Positions 6,786 through 14,840 of a stretch of DNA of 23,726 nucleotides are shown in pieces; position 1 is the stretch's first letter; every line of letters starts with the position of its first letter. The notes beneath the pieces were generated by a model. The model made no database searches. It worked only from the letters and a program-made list of their open reading frames with translations, and was not told the origin of the DNA. The stretch lies in the NCBI GenBank assembly GCA_038751255.1, contig JBCDGN010000058.1, positions 1-23,726 on the forward strand, in the 5' to 3' direction. This DNA comes from JANSYP01 sp038751255 (GTDB taxonomy: Bacteria; Pseudomonadota; Alphaproteobacteria; Rhodobacterales; Rhodobacteraceae). The translations under genes were made by a program, and so were the position numbers.

Positions 6786-7261
6786 TCCGTCTGGCCGCGC
6801 TTTCGTGTCTCTTTCTAGCTGCTTGTTCAAGTTCTGAACAAACGACACGTTCCGGTTGCTTGTTCTGGTCGACAGATTGCACTCAGTTAGAGGCTGCCCC
6901 GTCCATCGAACCGCTGGAGTTTGATCAGAGGCGACCAGCCGTAGCGCCCCTCGACATTCCGGAGCGGGCAGAAGGAGAGCTGCCAAAAGAGGATCTGGGC
7001 CGCGTGAGGGCTGCCCATCGGCGCAGCGACACGCTCCCTGATCAAACAGAGCGATTGACCGAGATGTTCTCAGGCGATCCGCGTGGTCCTACCGCCAACA
7101 CCGTCTATCCCCTGCCTGCGAATTGTAGCCGTCCTCCATCCAGCCTAATGCGCAACACCGCCGGTGGCCGATTGGCACCGGGGCGAAACTCTGCCGCGGC
7201 AAGCGCCTATGCCGGTGCCTATCGCCGGTGCGGCAGTCCGGGAACCTGGCCAAGGCCGTAA
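6782..7261 (+). CDS. Small putative lipoprotein of unknown function
   Basis: The predicted protein has 159 residues. MIRLAALSCLFLAACSSSEQ is a lipoprotein signal with lipobox LAAC, so Cys15 would be lipidated. The rest is low in predicted structure, rich in Pro, Arg and Ser, with four later Cys pairs or singles (SGCLFW, TDCTQ, NCSRPP, RRCGSP). The ATG overlaps the hxlR stop by four bases (ATGA), which suggests translational coupling, and an intrinsic terminator follows 26 bases after the stop. I do not recognise a domain. The signal peptide, coupling and terminator support it being real, but its role is unknown. Confidence 0.6.
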   Translation: MIRLAALSCLFLAACSSSEQTTRSGCLFWSTDCTQLEAAPSIEPLEFDQRRPAVAPLDIPERAEGELPKEDLGRVRAAHRRSDTLPDQTERLTEMFSGDPRGPTANTVYPLPANCSRPPSSLMRNTAGGRLAPGRNSAAASAYAGAYRRCGSPGTWPRP

Positions 7262-7286
7262 CCTAGAGATAAATAAACCAAATTGA

Positions 7287-7314
7287 AAAACCCCGGGCTT
7301 TCGACCGGGGTTTT
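7287..7314. terminator. Rho-independent terminator, bidirectional
   Basis: AAAACCCCGG (7287-7296) pairs with CCGGGGTTTT (7305-7314) around an 8-base loop, giving A and T tracts on both sides. It separates the convergent lipoprotein gene and pckA. Confidence 0.9.
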
Positions 7315-7335
7315 GCGTCTTTTGTTGGCAGTTAA

Positions 7336-8934
7336 TTAGCCGATGGCGGCGGCTTTAACATCCTCGTCGATATTTTGGACATACTGGCCAAAGTTGTCGC
7401 TGAACATCTGAACCAGTTTCGCGGCTTGCCTGTCATAGGCTACCGGGTCTGCCCATGTGTCGCGCGGATTGAGAAGCTTTCTATCCACCCCCGGCACATC
7501 AATAGGAACCTCAAAGCCAAAATTGGGGTCTTTGCGGAAGACAACTTCATTGAGGGAGCCATCGAGAGCAGCCGTCAAAAGTGCCCGAGTTGCTTTGATT
7601 GGCATCCGAGAGCCGACACCATAGGCACCACCGCTCCAACCGGTATTGACCAACCAACACGTCGCGCCATGCTTGGCGATTTTTTCGCGCAGCAATTCAC
7701 CGTAGACTTCCGGACGTCGCGGCATGAAGGGCGCACCGAAACAGGTTGAGAATGTCGGCTGTGGTTCGGTCACACCACGTTCGGTTCCCGCGGCTTTGGC
7801 CGTGAAACCCGACAGAAAGTGATACATCGCTTGGGCCGGTGTCAGTCTTGAAATAGGAGGCATCACACCGAAAGCATCACATGTGAGCATGATGATGTTC
7901 TTGGGATGCCCCGCGATGCCGGTGTCCGAGGCGTTGCCGATGATATCCATTGAATATGCACAGCGCCCGTTCGCGGTGAGGCTGGTATCCTCAAAATCCA
8001 CCATCAGAGTTTCGGGATCGTAGACCATGTTCTCGATCACGGTTCCGAAGGAGAACATCGCGTCATAGATCTCTGGCTCTGCTTCACGTTTGAGATGGTT
8101 GGTTTTCGGATAGCAGCCACCTTCAAAGTTAAAGAGCCCGCGATCGGACCAGCCGTGCTCATCATCGCCAACCAGGATGCGATCAGGATCGTTCGACAGC
8201 GTGGTTTTTCCAGTGCCAGACAGCCCAAAGAAAACTGCGGAATCGACGGCGTTGCCAGCGGCATGGTTGGCGGAACAATGCATCGGCATCACGCCGTGTT
8301 CCGGCATCAGGTAATTCATCACGCCAAAGATCGATTTCTTGTTTTCACCAGCGTACTGGGTGTTGCCAATCAAGATGATCTTTTCGTCGAAATTCACTGC
8401 AATCACGGTATCAGAGTTGGTGCCGTGCCGCGCGGGGTCGGCTTTAAAGCTGGGGCAGTTCACCACCGTGAAGTCTTGCTTAAAGCTGTCGATCTCCGCA
8501 TCGTCTAGGATCCGGAACATGTGACGGATAAAGAGGTTGTGCCAGGCCAACTCTGTGATCAGGCGAACATTTAGCCGGAATGTAGGATCTGCGCCGACGC
8601 AAACGTCTTGCACGAAGAAGTCCTTGCCCTTCATCGTCTCAAGCATGTCGGTTTTGAGTTGCGCAAAATGGGCCGGCGACATGGCTTGGTTGTTTTCCCA
8701 CCAGACGGTGTGCTCAGCCGCGGCGGTCCGCACAGTGAACTTATCCTTCGGAGAGCGGCCCGTGAACTGACCGGTGGTCGCCAGCAAAGCACCGCCTTTG
8801 ACCAATGCAGCTTCCTTCCTCTTCAGCGAGTGTTCGATAATGCTGGGTTCGATCAGGTTGTAATGCACATCGCCGAGGTCAGAAAAGCCCTGCTTGTCCA
8901 ATGTCTCGGCCGGGTTCACGCGTCCGAAGGTCAT
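7336..8934 (-). CDS. pckA: Phosphoenolpyruvate carboxykinase (ATP)
   Basis: The enzyme converts oxaloacetate and ATP to phosphoenolpyruvate, CO2 and ADP, the entry step of gluconeogenesis in the cytoplasm. The 532 residues match the usual length. Motifs: TGRSPKDKF (58-66), YAGENKKSIF (194-203), the P-loop GLSGTGKT (237-244), LVGDDEHGW (254-262, metal site) and FEGGCYPK (270-277). It is divergent from chvI across a 309-base gap, the arrangement seen in many Alphaproteobacteria, where ChvI and nutrient signals control pckA. With the ethylmalonyl-CoA pathway it lets the cell build sugars from acetate-level substrates. Confidence 0.97.
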   Translation of the reverse strand: MTFGRVNPAETLDKQGFSDLGDVHYNLIEPSIIEHSLKRKEAALVKGGALLATTGQFTGRSPKDKFTVRTAAAEHTVWWENNQAMSPAHFAQLKTDMLETMKGKDFFVQDVCVGADPTFRLNVRLITELAWHNLFIRHMFRILDDAEIDSFKQDFTVVNCPSFKADPARHGTNSDTVIAVNFDEKIILIGNTQYAGENKKSIFGVMNYLMPEHGVMPMHCSANHAAGNAVDSAVFFGLSGTGKTTLSNDPDRILVGDDEHGWSDRGLFNFEGGCYPKTNHLKREAEPEIYDAMFSFGTVIENMVYDPETLMVDFEDTSLTANGRCAYSMDIIGNASDTGIAGHPKNIIMLTCDAFGVMPPISRLTPAQAMYHFLSGFTAKAAGTERGVTEPQPTFSTCFGAPFMPRRPEVYGELLREKIAKHGATCWLVNTGWSGGAYGVGSRMPIKATRALLTAALDGSLNEVVFRKDPNFGFEVPIDVPGVDRKLLNPRDTWADPVAYDRQAAKLVQMFSDNFGQYVQNIDEDVKAAAIG

Positions 8935-9243
8935 AGGTAAACTCCCGTAAAATGCGGCCTGAAAACGGCTCTAAGAGCCAGGCAAGCGCGCCGCCGCGCC
9001 GCGCAAGAATTGCCATATCCGTGGCCTATAACACGCGCGTTTTAGAAACGAATAGTGCGGAATAGCACAGTTAGCGCAATCACTTGGATGTTTGCGCAAC
9101 CATGGTAAAGGCGCCGCGATACCGCGTGATGAATCTGCGCGAAGCGCGCCCCTTTTAGCGGTTCATTACCTTTTCTCTGATCAAGATGTTGGTTGAGGGT
9201 CGCGTGATTCGCGCGAGTATAAAAGTTTGTGTGGGGAATTCTT
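8935..9243. promoter_or_regulatory. Divergent pckA / chvI control region
   Basis: The 309 bases between the two starts contain no gene. Visible elements are the inverted repeat GGCTCTaAGAGCC (8967-8979) in the pckA leader, a GC-only stretch at about 8983-9003, and GCGCAA (9074-9079) facing TTGCGC (9092-9097) over 12 bases. Either repeat could be a regulator site. No promoter box is clear enough to name. Confidence 0.4.
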
Positions 9244-10032
9244 ATGGCGGAGCATATGCTGCCTGCTCAGGACTTTTCTGATACGGAGCGGGCTTTGTCT
9301 GCTCGGGTGGCCGTCGTCGATGATGATGTCACGAATTTGGAAAACGTCGCCCTAATATTGGAAACGGCAGGGTACACTGTGGATCGCTACTTAGACGGTC
9401 GATCTGCACTGGAAGGGATACATCTTTGTCCACCGCATTTGGCCTTGGTGGATTTGGTCATGCCGCAGATCGATGGGATGGAATTGATGCGGCAACTACG
9501 CCGCAAGTGGATTTTCCCAATCATCATGCTGACGGCGCGCGATGACGAAGTGGATGAGGTGCTGTGCCTGAGGCTGGGGGCTGACGACTTCATTCGCAAA
9601 CCGTTTTCTCAGCGACTGCTCACCGAACGGGTGCGCGCCAGCCTGCGCCGCAGTCATTTGACAGCCGCACATCAAGTTGATCGCACGGTGCCCGATGCGA
9701 TTTCCGTATCGTCTCAAATCATGCGACGCGGGCCATTGGAAATGGATGCGGATCGGCATCTTGCCCGCTGGCATGGAAAAGACGTTTCTCTTACCGTTAC
9801 GGAATTCAATCTGCTCCAGGCGCTCGCGAAAAATCCCGGCTACGTGAAAAGCCGTGATCAGCTCATGGATGTGGCCTATGATGAACAGGTCTATGTTGAT
9901 GACCGCACCATAGATAGCCATATCAAACGTCTGCGGAAAAAGCTTCGGGCCATTGACCCGGAATTCGCGGCGATCGAAACACTTTATGGGGTCGGCTACA
10001 AATACATGCCAACCGATGTGTCTGGGGTCTAA
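9244..10032 (+). CDS. chvI: ChvI-type response regulator (OmpR/PhoB family)
   Basis: The 262-residue DNA-binding response regulator starts at ATG 9244 after GGGGA (9233-9237); a GTG 15 bases earlier is less likely. The receiver domain (about 20-138) has the acidic cluster D26-D28, phospho-acceptor Asp70 (LALVD), Thr97 (MLT) and Lys119 (RKPFS). The C-terminal winged helix (about 163-257) has LTVTEFNLLQALA, VKSRDQLMDVAYDEQVYVDD and RTIDSHIKRLRKKLRAI, which match ChvI of the ChvG/ChvI acid and envelope-stress system very closely. An N-terminal extension of about 20 residues precedes the receiver. The partner kinase gene chvG, normally next, is absent; hprK follows after 77 bases. Confidence 0.88.
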   Translation: MAEHMLPAQDFSDTERALSARVAVVDDDVTNLENVALILETAGYTVDRYLDGRSALEGIHLCPPHLALVDLVMPQIDGMELMRQLRRKWIFPIIMLTARDDEVDEVLCLRLGADDFIRKPFSQRLLTERVRASLRRSHLTAAHQVDRTVPDAISVSSQIMRRGPLEMDADRHLARWHGKDVSLTVTEFNLLQALAKNPGYVKSRDQLMDVAYDEQVYVDDRTIDSHIKRLRKKLRAIDPEFAAIETLYGVGYKYMPTDVSGV

Positions 10033-10109
10033 GCGCTCTAGCGACACCAACCATTGCTCCGGTCGCCCGATAGCCCGCCCGCAGGGTGGAGTAGTGCGCG
10101 AGAGGCGTT

Positions 10110-10541
10110 GTGGAGATTTCGGAAGACCCCGCAGTCATGCATGCCAGTAGTGTTCGGATCGCCGATCACGCAGTTCTGGTCACCGGGCCTTCGGGCAGTG
10201 GGAAGTCTTCACTGTGCCTTGAGTTGATGGCCTTAGGCGCAACTCTGATTGCCGATGATCGCACACGGCTTTGCGAATGGGACGAAAAACTCTGGGCATC
10301 GGCGCCTAAGAGCCTACCCCAAGCGATAGAGGCGCGCGGCGTTGGGCTCTTGAGGGTGAGGCTTGCGCCCGCCGCGCCCATTGGTCTTGTCGTGGATATG
10401 GGCCGGAACGAAGAAGACCGCCTGCCGCCGGAACGCAACATTTTGCTGCAAGGGCATAACGTCCCATTGCTTCGGCGCAGCAACACGACACATTTTGCAG
10501 CAGCGATCCTGCTGCAAATGCGCGGAGCTTGGAGCCAGTAG
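10110..10541 (+). CDS. hprK: HPr kinase/phosphorylase, short alphaproteobacterial form
   Basis: It would phosphorylate HPr on serine and reverse the reaction, linking PTS state to metabolism. The 143 residues correspond to the catalytic domain only; the N-terminal domain of Firmicutes HprK is missing, as usual in Alphaproteobacteria. Visible motifs are the P-loop GPSGSGKS (26-33), the catalytic ADD (48-50) and EARGVGLL (74-81), the second HprK signature. The start is GTG 10110 with GAGAGG close upstream; ATG 10137 (MHASSV) also fits the family. Its target Ser lies in HPr, encoded at 11884. The stop is three bases before rapZ. Confidence 0.9.
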   Translation: MEISEDPAVMHASSVRIADHAVLVTGPSGSGKSSLCLELMALGATLIADDRTRLCEWDEKLWASAPKSLPQAIEARGVGLLRVRLAPAAPIGLVVDMGRNEEDRLPPERNILLQGHNVPLLRRSNTTHFAAAILLQMRGAWSQ

Positions 10542-10544
10542 CAA

Positions 10545-11480
10545 GTGTCAGGGACAAGTAGCGCCAAACTGACCCAAAACAGGGTCATCATCGTCACGGG
10601 TCCTTCGGGGGCTGGTCGCTCCACGGCCGTGCGTGTGCTCGAAGATATGGGCGGCGAGACCATAGACAACCTGCCGCTTTCTCTGGTGCCGCGTCTTTTG
10701 GATGGCCCGCTTCTAAGCAGACCGCTGATCCTTGGTATCGATGTTCGCAATCGCGACTTCACGCCAGCGGCATTGTTGGAAATGCTCGACAACCTAGTCG
10801 GCGCGCCAAATGTCGAGATCGATTTGCTGTATCTTGATTGCTCACATGATGTGTTGGTGCGGCGGTTCTCTGAAACGCGGCGACGCCACCCGATGGCGCC
10901 AGCAGAGACCCCGATGAAAGGTATCGAGCGAGAACTGGATCTGTTGCGGCCAATCAAAGATCGCGCGGATTTCCTCATCGACACCTCTGATTTGACGCCG
11001 CATGAACTCAAGGCAGAGCTTCATCGCTGGTTTGGACACTCTAATGCCTCGGGCGTGGCCGCCGGTCTCGCGGTGTCTTTGCACTCCTTTTCATACAAGC
11101 GAGGCATTCCCCGCGGCGTTGATACGGTCATTGATTGCCGCTTTTTGGATAACCCCTATTGGAGTGCCGATTTGCGCCCCTTGGATGGCCGCAACCCCGC
11201 AGTGGCCGCTCATGTCCGGGCCGATCCAAAATTCGACCCATTCTTTGAAAAGCTCACAGCGCTTGTCAGGTTTTTGCTGCCAGCGCATGTGGACGAGGGT
11301 AAAGCACATTTCGCCGTTGGGTTTGGCTGTACCGGCGGGCAGCATCGCTCGGTCATGACCGCTGAGACGATGGCACAGACCCTGCGCGAGGACGGTTGGA
11401 CCGTGTCTGTGCGTCACCGCGAATTGGAACGCCAGAACCTGGTGACACCGCCTCCTCCCCAGACGGAGAGTGCGGCATGA
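10545..11480 (+). CDS. rapZ: RNase adapter protein RapZ (nucleotide-binding)
   Basis: This 311-residue protein has an N-terminal P-loop domain with GPSGAGRS (19-26), GIDVRNR (64-70) and a basic segment near 106-116. The C-terminal domain has SFSYKRGIP (181-189), DCRFLDNP (197-204) and GFGCTGGQHRS (259-269), the conserved RapZ RNA- and metabolite-binding core. In enteric bacteria RapZ guides RNase E to the sRNA GlmZ; the target in Alphaproteobacteria is not established. The start is GTG 10545, three bases after the hprK stop. The stop overlaps the EIIA start as ATGA. Its place inside a PTS regulatory operon is conserved in the class. Confidence 0.93.
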   Translation: MSGTSSAKLTQNRVIIVTGPSGAGRSTAVRVLEDMGGETIDNLPLSLVPRLLDGPLLSRPLILGIDVRNRDFTPAALLEMLDNLVGAPNVEIDLLYLDCSHDVLVRRFSETRRRHPMAPAETPMKGIERELDLLRPIKDRADFLIDTSDLTPHELKAELHRWFGHSNASGVAAGLAVSLHSFSYKRGIPRGVDTVIDCRFLDNPYWSADLRPLDGRNPAVAAHVRADPKFDPFFEKLTALVRFLLPAHVDEGKAHFAVGFGCTGGQHRSVMTAETMAQTLREDGWTVSVRHRELERQNLVTPPPPQTESAA

Positions 11481-11887
11481 TCGGGGTCGTCATCGTCGCC
11501 CATGGCGGGCTCGCGCGCGAGTATCTTGCCGCAGTGGAGCATGTGTTGGGCAAGCAGCCGGGCATGAAAGCGATCTCTATTGGGGTCAACGAGGATCGCC
11601 GTGCCAAATCGATCGAGATCCGCAATGCGGCGGATGAGGTAGATCAGGGCCAAGGTGTGGTGGTGGTGACCGACATGTTTGGCGGCTCGCCCTCCAATCT
11701 CTCGATGCCGGCTTGCGCCGGAGCTCAGCGGCGAATCCTCTATGGCGCCAATCTGCCCATGCTCATCAAACTCACCAAATCGCGCGATGAGCCCCTGAAC
11801 ACGGCCGTAGAGCTTGCTTTGGAGGCAGGACGGAAATACATCGACAGCTTAAACGTCACGGATGAAAGCATCGCTGAAATTCCATGA
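11477..11887 (+). CDS. manX: PTS EIIA component, mannose family (regulatory)
   Basis: The 136-residue protein starts MIGVVIVAHGGLAREYL at ATG 11477, inside the rapZ stop. His9 in VAHGG is the phosphorylated residue of EIIA-Man proteins. VTDMFGGSPSN (64-74) is the second active-site signature, with Asp66 facing the His. No EIIB or EIIC gene is present, so this EIIA most likely acts as a regulator that receives phosphate from HPr, as known for PTS branches in Alphaproteobacteria. The stop overlaps ptsH as ATGA, so expression of EIIA and HPr is probably coupled. The frame is open upstream but overlaps rapZ and is not used. Confidence 0.92.
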   Translation: MIGVVIVAHGGLAREYLAAVEHVLGKQPGMKAISIGVNEDRRAKSIEIRNAADEVDQGQGVVVVTDMFGGSPSNLSMPACAGAQRRILYGANLPMLIKLTKSRDEPLNTAVELALEAGRKYIDSLNVTDESIAEIP

Positions 11888-12162
11888 GCCAGACCTGCGC
11901 ACGCAGCCTCAAAATCGTCAATGAAAAAGGTCTCCACGCCCGGGCATCCGCCAAATTCGTGGAATGTGTTGAACATTTCGAGGCCCAAGCTGAGGTGACC
12001 CGCGACGGCATGTCGGCGTCTGGGGATAGTATCATGGGCCTTTTGATGTTGGCAGCCTCCAAGGGAACCACTATTGAGGTCCAAACCTCTGGTCGGGACG
12101 CCGAGCAATTGGCCGACGCGCTTGAAGCGCTGGTTGCAAGGCGGTTCGACGAAGACTTCTAG
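11884..12162 (+). CDS. ptsH: Phosphocarrier protein HPr
   Basis: HPr passes phosphate from enzyme I to EIIA. The 92 residues include KGLHARASAKFV with the catalytic His18, and SGDSIMGLLMLAA with Ser49, which corresponds to regulatory Ser46 and is the substrate of HprK. The C-terminal part (GRDAEQLADALEALVARRF) forms the last helix. It starts inside the EIIA stop (ATGA). Enzyme I is not encoded in the window and must lie elsewhere. With hprK three genes upstream, the kinase and its substrate are in one operon. Confidence 0.95.
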   Translation: MSQTCARSLKIVNEKGLHARASAKFVECVEHFEAQAEVTRDGMSASGDSIMGLLMLAASKGTTIEVQTSGRDAEQLADALEALVARRFDEDF

Positions 12163-12253
12163 ACTGTGGTGGCGTCTTTTGGGGCGGACCGCGCCAAAGA
12201 GCCATGAATGGAGCGACGGCTTGGTCGAGAGTTACCATGACAGCTTGTCTCGT

Positions 12254-13102
12254 ATGCACGAGCACGTTCCCCATCACGTGCCCTACCCGACGCGTAAACT
12301 GTCTTATGCCACAAGCTATGACAATACACTGAAAGCAACGACAATCCGCAGCGTAGAATGGATGACCGCGAAACTGTCTTTGATGCGCCGCTTGCGCCGG
12401 TTTGAGCGCGATGGACGTCCTGATGGCCAAGCATTTTGGAGCAAAGCCTTAGATATCATGGGGATAGAGCTGACAACGCCGGAAAGCGTGATCGCGCGCA
12501 TCCCCAAAACCGGTCCCGTGGTTCTTGTTGCCAATCACCCCCACGGGCTGGTCGATGGCATGGTTCTGGCCGAACTCATCGGCCGTGTGCGCGAGGACTA
12601 TAAAATCCTGACGCGCTCCTTTCTCACCGGTGTGGCCGAGATCGACCGTTTCATGATCCCGGTGCCTTTCCCGAATGAGGAAGACGCACTGCAGCAGAAC
12701 CTGATCATGCGCAAACGCTCCATGGAGCATCTGAACGGGGGAGGTTTGGTGGCGCTTTTCCCCTCCGGCGTCGTTGCCTCTTCCGACACCGCTTTCGGAC
12801 CGGTTATTGAGCGGCCTTGGAACGCCTTTACCGCCAAGATGATCCAACGCAGCAACGCCACTGTTGTGCCCGTTTTTTTCCCAGGTGCCAATTCACGCTG
12901 GTATCAAGTGGCCAACTCGATATCCGCGACCTTGCGGCAGAGCCTCTTGCTCTATGAAGTGCGTCACGCCCTCGACAAACCGCAACGTCCCATGGTTGGC
13001 CCGCCCATCACGCCAGACCTTTGGCAGCCGGAATCGGACAATCAAACCAGCTTCATGGATTGGCTCCGGGACCAAACACTGGCGCTTGCGAAAGAGGCAT
13101 AG
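12254..13102 (+). CDS. Lysophospholipid / 1-acyl-glycerol-3-phosphate acyltransferase family protein
   Basis: This is a predicted membrane-associated acyltransferase of glycerolipid synthesis. From ATG 12254 it has 282 residues, with the catalytic motif NHPHGLVDG (94-102; His and Asp separated by five residues, as in the hemolysin-like branch), PVPFPNEED (137-144), LFPSGVVAS (168-176, equivalent of FPEG) and VVPVFFPGANS (204-214). The start is uncertain: the frame is open back into ptsH. TTG 12221 has GGAG before it, and a TTG at 12179 is also possible; no ribosome site precedes 12254. It follows ptsH closely and is probably the last gene of the PTS operon. The exact acceptor lipid is unknown. 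Confidence 0.8.
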   Translation: MHEHVPHHVPYPTRKLSYATSYDNTLKATTIRSVEWMTAKLSLMRRLRRFERDGRPDGQAFWSKALDIMGIELTTPESVIARIPKTGPVVLVANHPHGLVDGMVLAELIGRVREDYKILTRSFLTGVAEIDRFMIPVPFPNEEDALQQNLIMRKRSMEHLNGGGLVALFPSGVVASSDTAFGPVIERPWNAFTAKMIQRSNATVVPVFFPGANSRWYQVANSISATLRQSLLLYEVRHALDKPQRPMVGPPITPDLWQPESDNQTSFMDWLRDQTLALAKEA

Positions 13103-13170
13103 AGCGGTTTCCGCCATGCAAAAGACCGCGCGCGCGTAAATTTCTGCTTGGTGAGGCTCTTTCCATCCGT

Positions 13171-13180
13171 CTAACGTTAG
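13171..13180. promoter_or_regulatory. Perfect palindrome upstream of the symporter gene
   Basis: CTAACGTTAG is a perfect 10-base palindrome, followed by another GCGTTA. It lies 180 bases before the symporter start in a 259-base gap that holds no other gene. It may be a regulator site; nothing else supports this. Confidence 0.25.
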
Positions 13181-13361
13181 CGTTACCGGGTGTGAAAAGG
13201 TTTGCTGTGATGGGAATTCAGTGCCGCGAAAATTTCTTTCGGCACATGGAGAGACAGCCGCGCGTCGTTGAGCCGTTTCTCTGTTTTCGTTGCCTTTGCT
13301 CCTTAGGCATTTCTGCGACCATCGCGCGGAGTGCATTCAACACAATATCAGGAGAAAGCAC

Positions 13362-14783
13362 ATGGGCCTCATAGAAGACCTCTTTGGTCTCATCGGTAGT
13401 CTGACTTGGGGATGGTCGCTCATACCCTTGCTGGTGATCTTTGGACTTTTCCTTTCGCTCGCCACGAATTTCGTTCAATTTCGCTACTTCAAGCGCATGT
13501 TCCGCGTGCTTACGGGCAAAGATGAACACGACAATCCCAACGCGCTCTCTCCCAGAGAAGCACTATTCTTGTCGGTCGGTGGCCGCGTAGGCGGTGGTAA
13601 CATCGCGGGTGTCGCCGTCGCCATCACACTTGGCGGACCGGGTGCAGTCTTCTGGATGTGGGCCATTGCGCTCGTCGGGATGGCGACCAGCTTGGTGGAA
13701 TGCACATTGGCCCAGACCTTTAAGCGCCGCGAAGAAGATGGCGGTTTCCGCGGCGGCCCTGCGGCGATGATTTTACATGGTCTGGGATCTGATTTTCGCT
13801 GGCTCGCCATAGTCTATGCGGTGTCTCTGATCGCCGCCTTTGGGCTTGGCTTTAATGCGTTCCAAGGCAACACAGTCGCCGGAGCGGCACAGGACTCACT
13901 GGGCCTAGACAGGACATATACGGCCGTGATCTTCGCCGCTATCGCAGGTTGGATCGTCTTTGGCGGTATCCACCGGATCGCAAAGGCAGCCGATATCATC
14001 GTGCCGGTGATGGCCTTTCTCTACATCGCGCTCGCGCTCTTGGTGATTTTGGTCAACATCCTCAGTGTGCCAGGCGTGCTGTGGAACATCGTTTCCAGCG
14101 CATTTGGGTTTAACGAAGCGGTCGCAGGCGGCATGGGCGCCGCATTGGCGCAAGGTCTCCGGCGTGGTCTGTTCTCCAACGAAGCGGGGCTTGGCTCGGC
14201 GCCGAACGTCGCTGCCACCGCAGATGTGCGCCATCCGGTCAGCCAAGGCATCACCCAATCTCTGTCGGTCTTCATCGACACGATGATCATTTGTACGTGT
14301 ACAGCGCTGATGATCCTGCTCAGTGATGTCTATCAAGTTGGTGCAGATGTGGATGGTGTGGTGCTCACACAGAATGCACTTGCGTCGCATTTGGGCGGCT
14401 GGACCGAGTACTTCCTGACCTTAGCGGTTCTGCTCTTTGCCTTCTCATCGGTGATCTACAACTACTACTTGGGTGAGAACGCCTTAACCGTGTTCACCGA
14501 GAACCCCATGTATTTCATCGCCTTCAAGATAATCGTGATTGCGGTGGTCTTTTTGGGTGCCATTGCGCCTGGCGCGACATCGGTGTTCTTCTTCTCGGAT
14601 CCGATGATGGGCATTCTGGCGATCGTGAACCTGCTGGCGCTCATGATGCTCTTCCCAACCGTGCGCCGCGTGTTGAGGGATTTCGACGATCAGCGCAAAG
14701 CCGGAATTGAGCGACCCGAATTTGACTCCGGGAAATTCGCTGATCTCGATATCGACAAAACGGCTTGGGTCCCCAAAGAGTAA
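13362..14783 (+). CDS. Alanine/glycine:cation symporter (AGCS family)
   Basis: This inner-membrane transporter imports alanine or glycine with sodium. It starts at ATG 13362 (MGLIEDLFGLIG) with AGGAG at 13350-13354 and has 473 residues with about ten hydrophobic segments. Family signatures are VGGRVGGGNIAGVAVAI (72-88), GGPGAVFWMW (91-100) and GLRRGLFSNEAGLGSAP in the middle. The signature position usually written GTGNIAG reads GGGNIAG here, a mild variant. The hydrophilic C-terminal tail ends in WVPKE. It stands alone between the PTS operon and a terminator at 14809. The substrate is assigned by family only. Confidence 0.9.
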   Translation: MGLIEDLFGLIGSLTWGWSLIPLLVIFGLFLSLATNFVQFRYFKRMFRVLTGKDEHDNPNALSPREALFLSVGGRVGGGNIAGVAVAITLGGPGAVFWMWAIALVGMATSLVECTLAQTFKRREEDGGFRGGPAAMILHGLGSDFRWLAIVYAVSLIAAFGLGFNAFQGNTVAGAAQDSLGLDRTYTAVIFAAIAGWIVFGGIHRIAKAADIIVPVMAFLYIALALLVILVNILSVPGVLWNIVSSAFGFNEAVAGGMGAALAQGLRRGLFSNEAGLGSAPNVAATADVRHPVSQGITQSLSVFIDTMIICTCTALMILLSDVYQVGADVDGVVLTQNALASHLGGWTEYFLTLAVLLFAFSSVIYNYYLGENALTVFTENPMYFIAFKIIVIAVVFLGAIAPGATSVFFFSDPMMGILAIVNLLALMMLFPTVRRVLRDFDDQRKAGIERPEFDSGKFADLDIDKTAWVPKE

Positions 14784-14808
14784 AGCTTGTTCGTCAGTAA
14801 CTGATAGG

Positions 14809-14840
14809 AAAGGCCAGCGATCTCGAAATCGGTGGCCTTT
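14809..14840 (+). terminator. Rho-independent terminator of the symporter gene
   Basis: AAAGGCCA (14809-14816) pairs with TGGCCTTT (14833-14840). The stem extends by four more pairs after one mismatch (GCGAT against ATCGG). A short T-rich stretch follows. It lies 26 bases after the stop codon. Confidence 0.75.

Noticed and set aside
10110..10541. HprK lacking its N-terminal domain looks truncated
   Set aside because: The short catalytic-only form is normal in Alphaproteobacteria.
10545..10625. RapZ P-loop has Arg instead of Lys (GPSGAGRS)
   Set aside because: I recall GAGRS-type P-loops in other alphaproteobacterial RapZ proteins, so it is probably a lineage trait rather than a defect.
10166..11011. 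Long antisense open frame of about 281 codons over hprK and rapZ
   Set aside because: Serine/arginine-rich composition is typical of the antisense of GC-rich coding sequence; both + strand genes are certain.
13187..13361. Possible glycine riboswitch before the AGCS symporter (GGAGAG at about 13249)
   Set aside because: The conserved aptamer core and second helix cannot be found; only a short GGAGAG matches.
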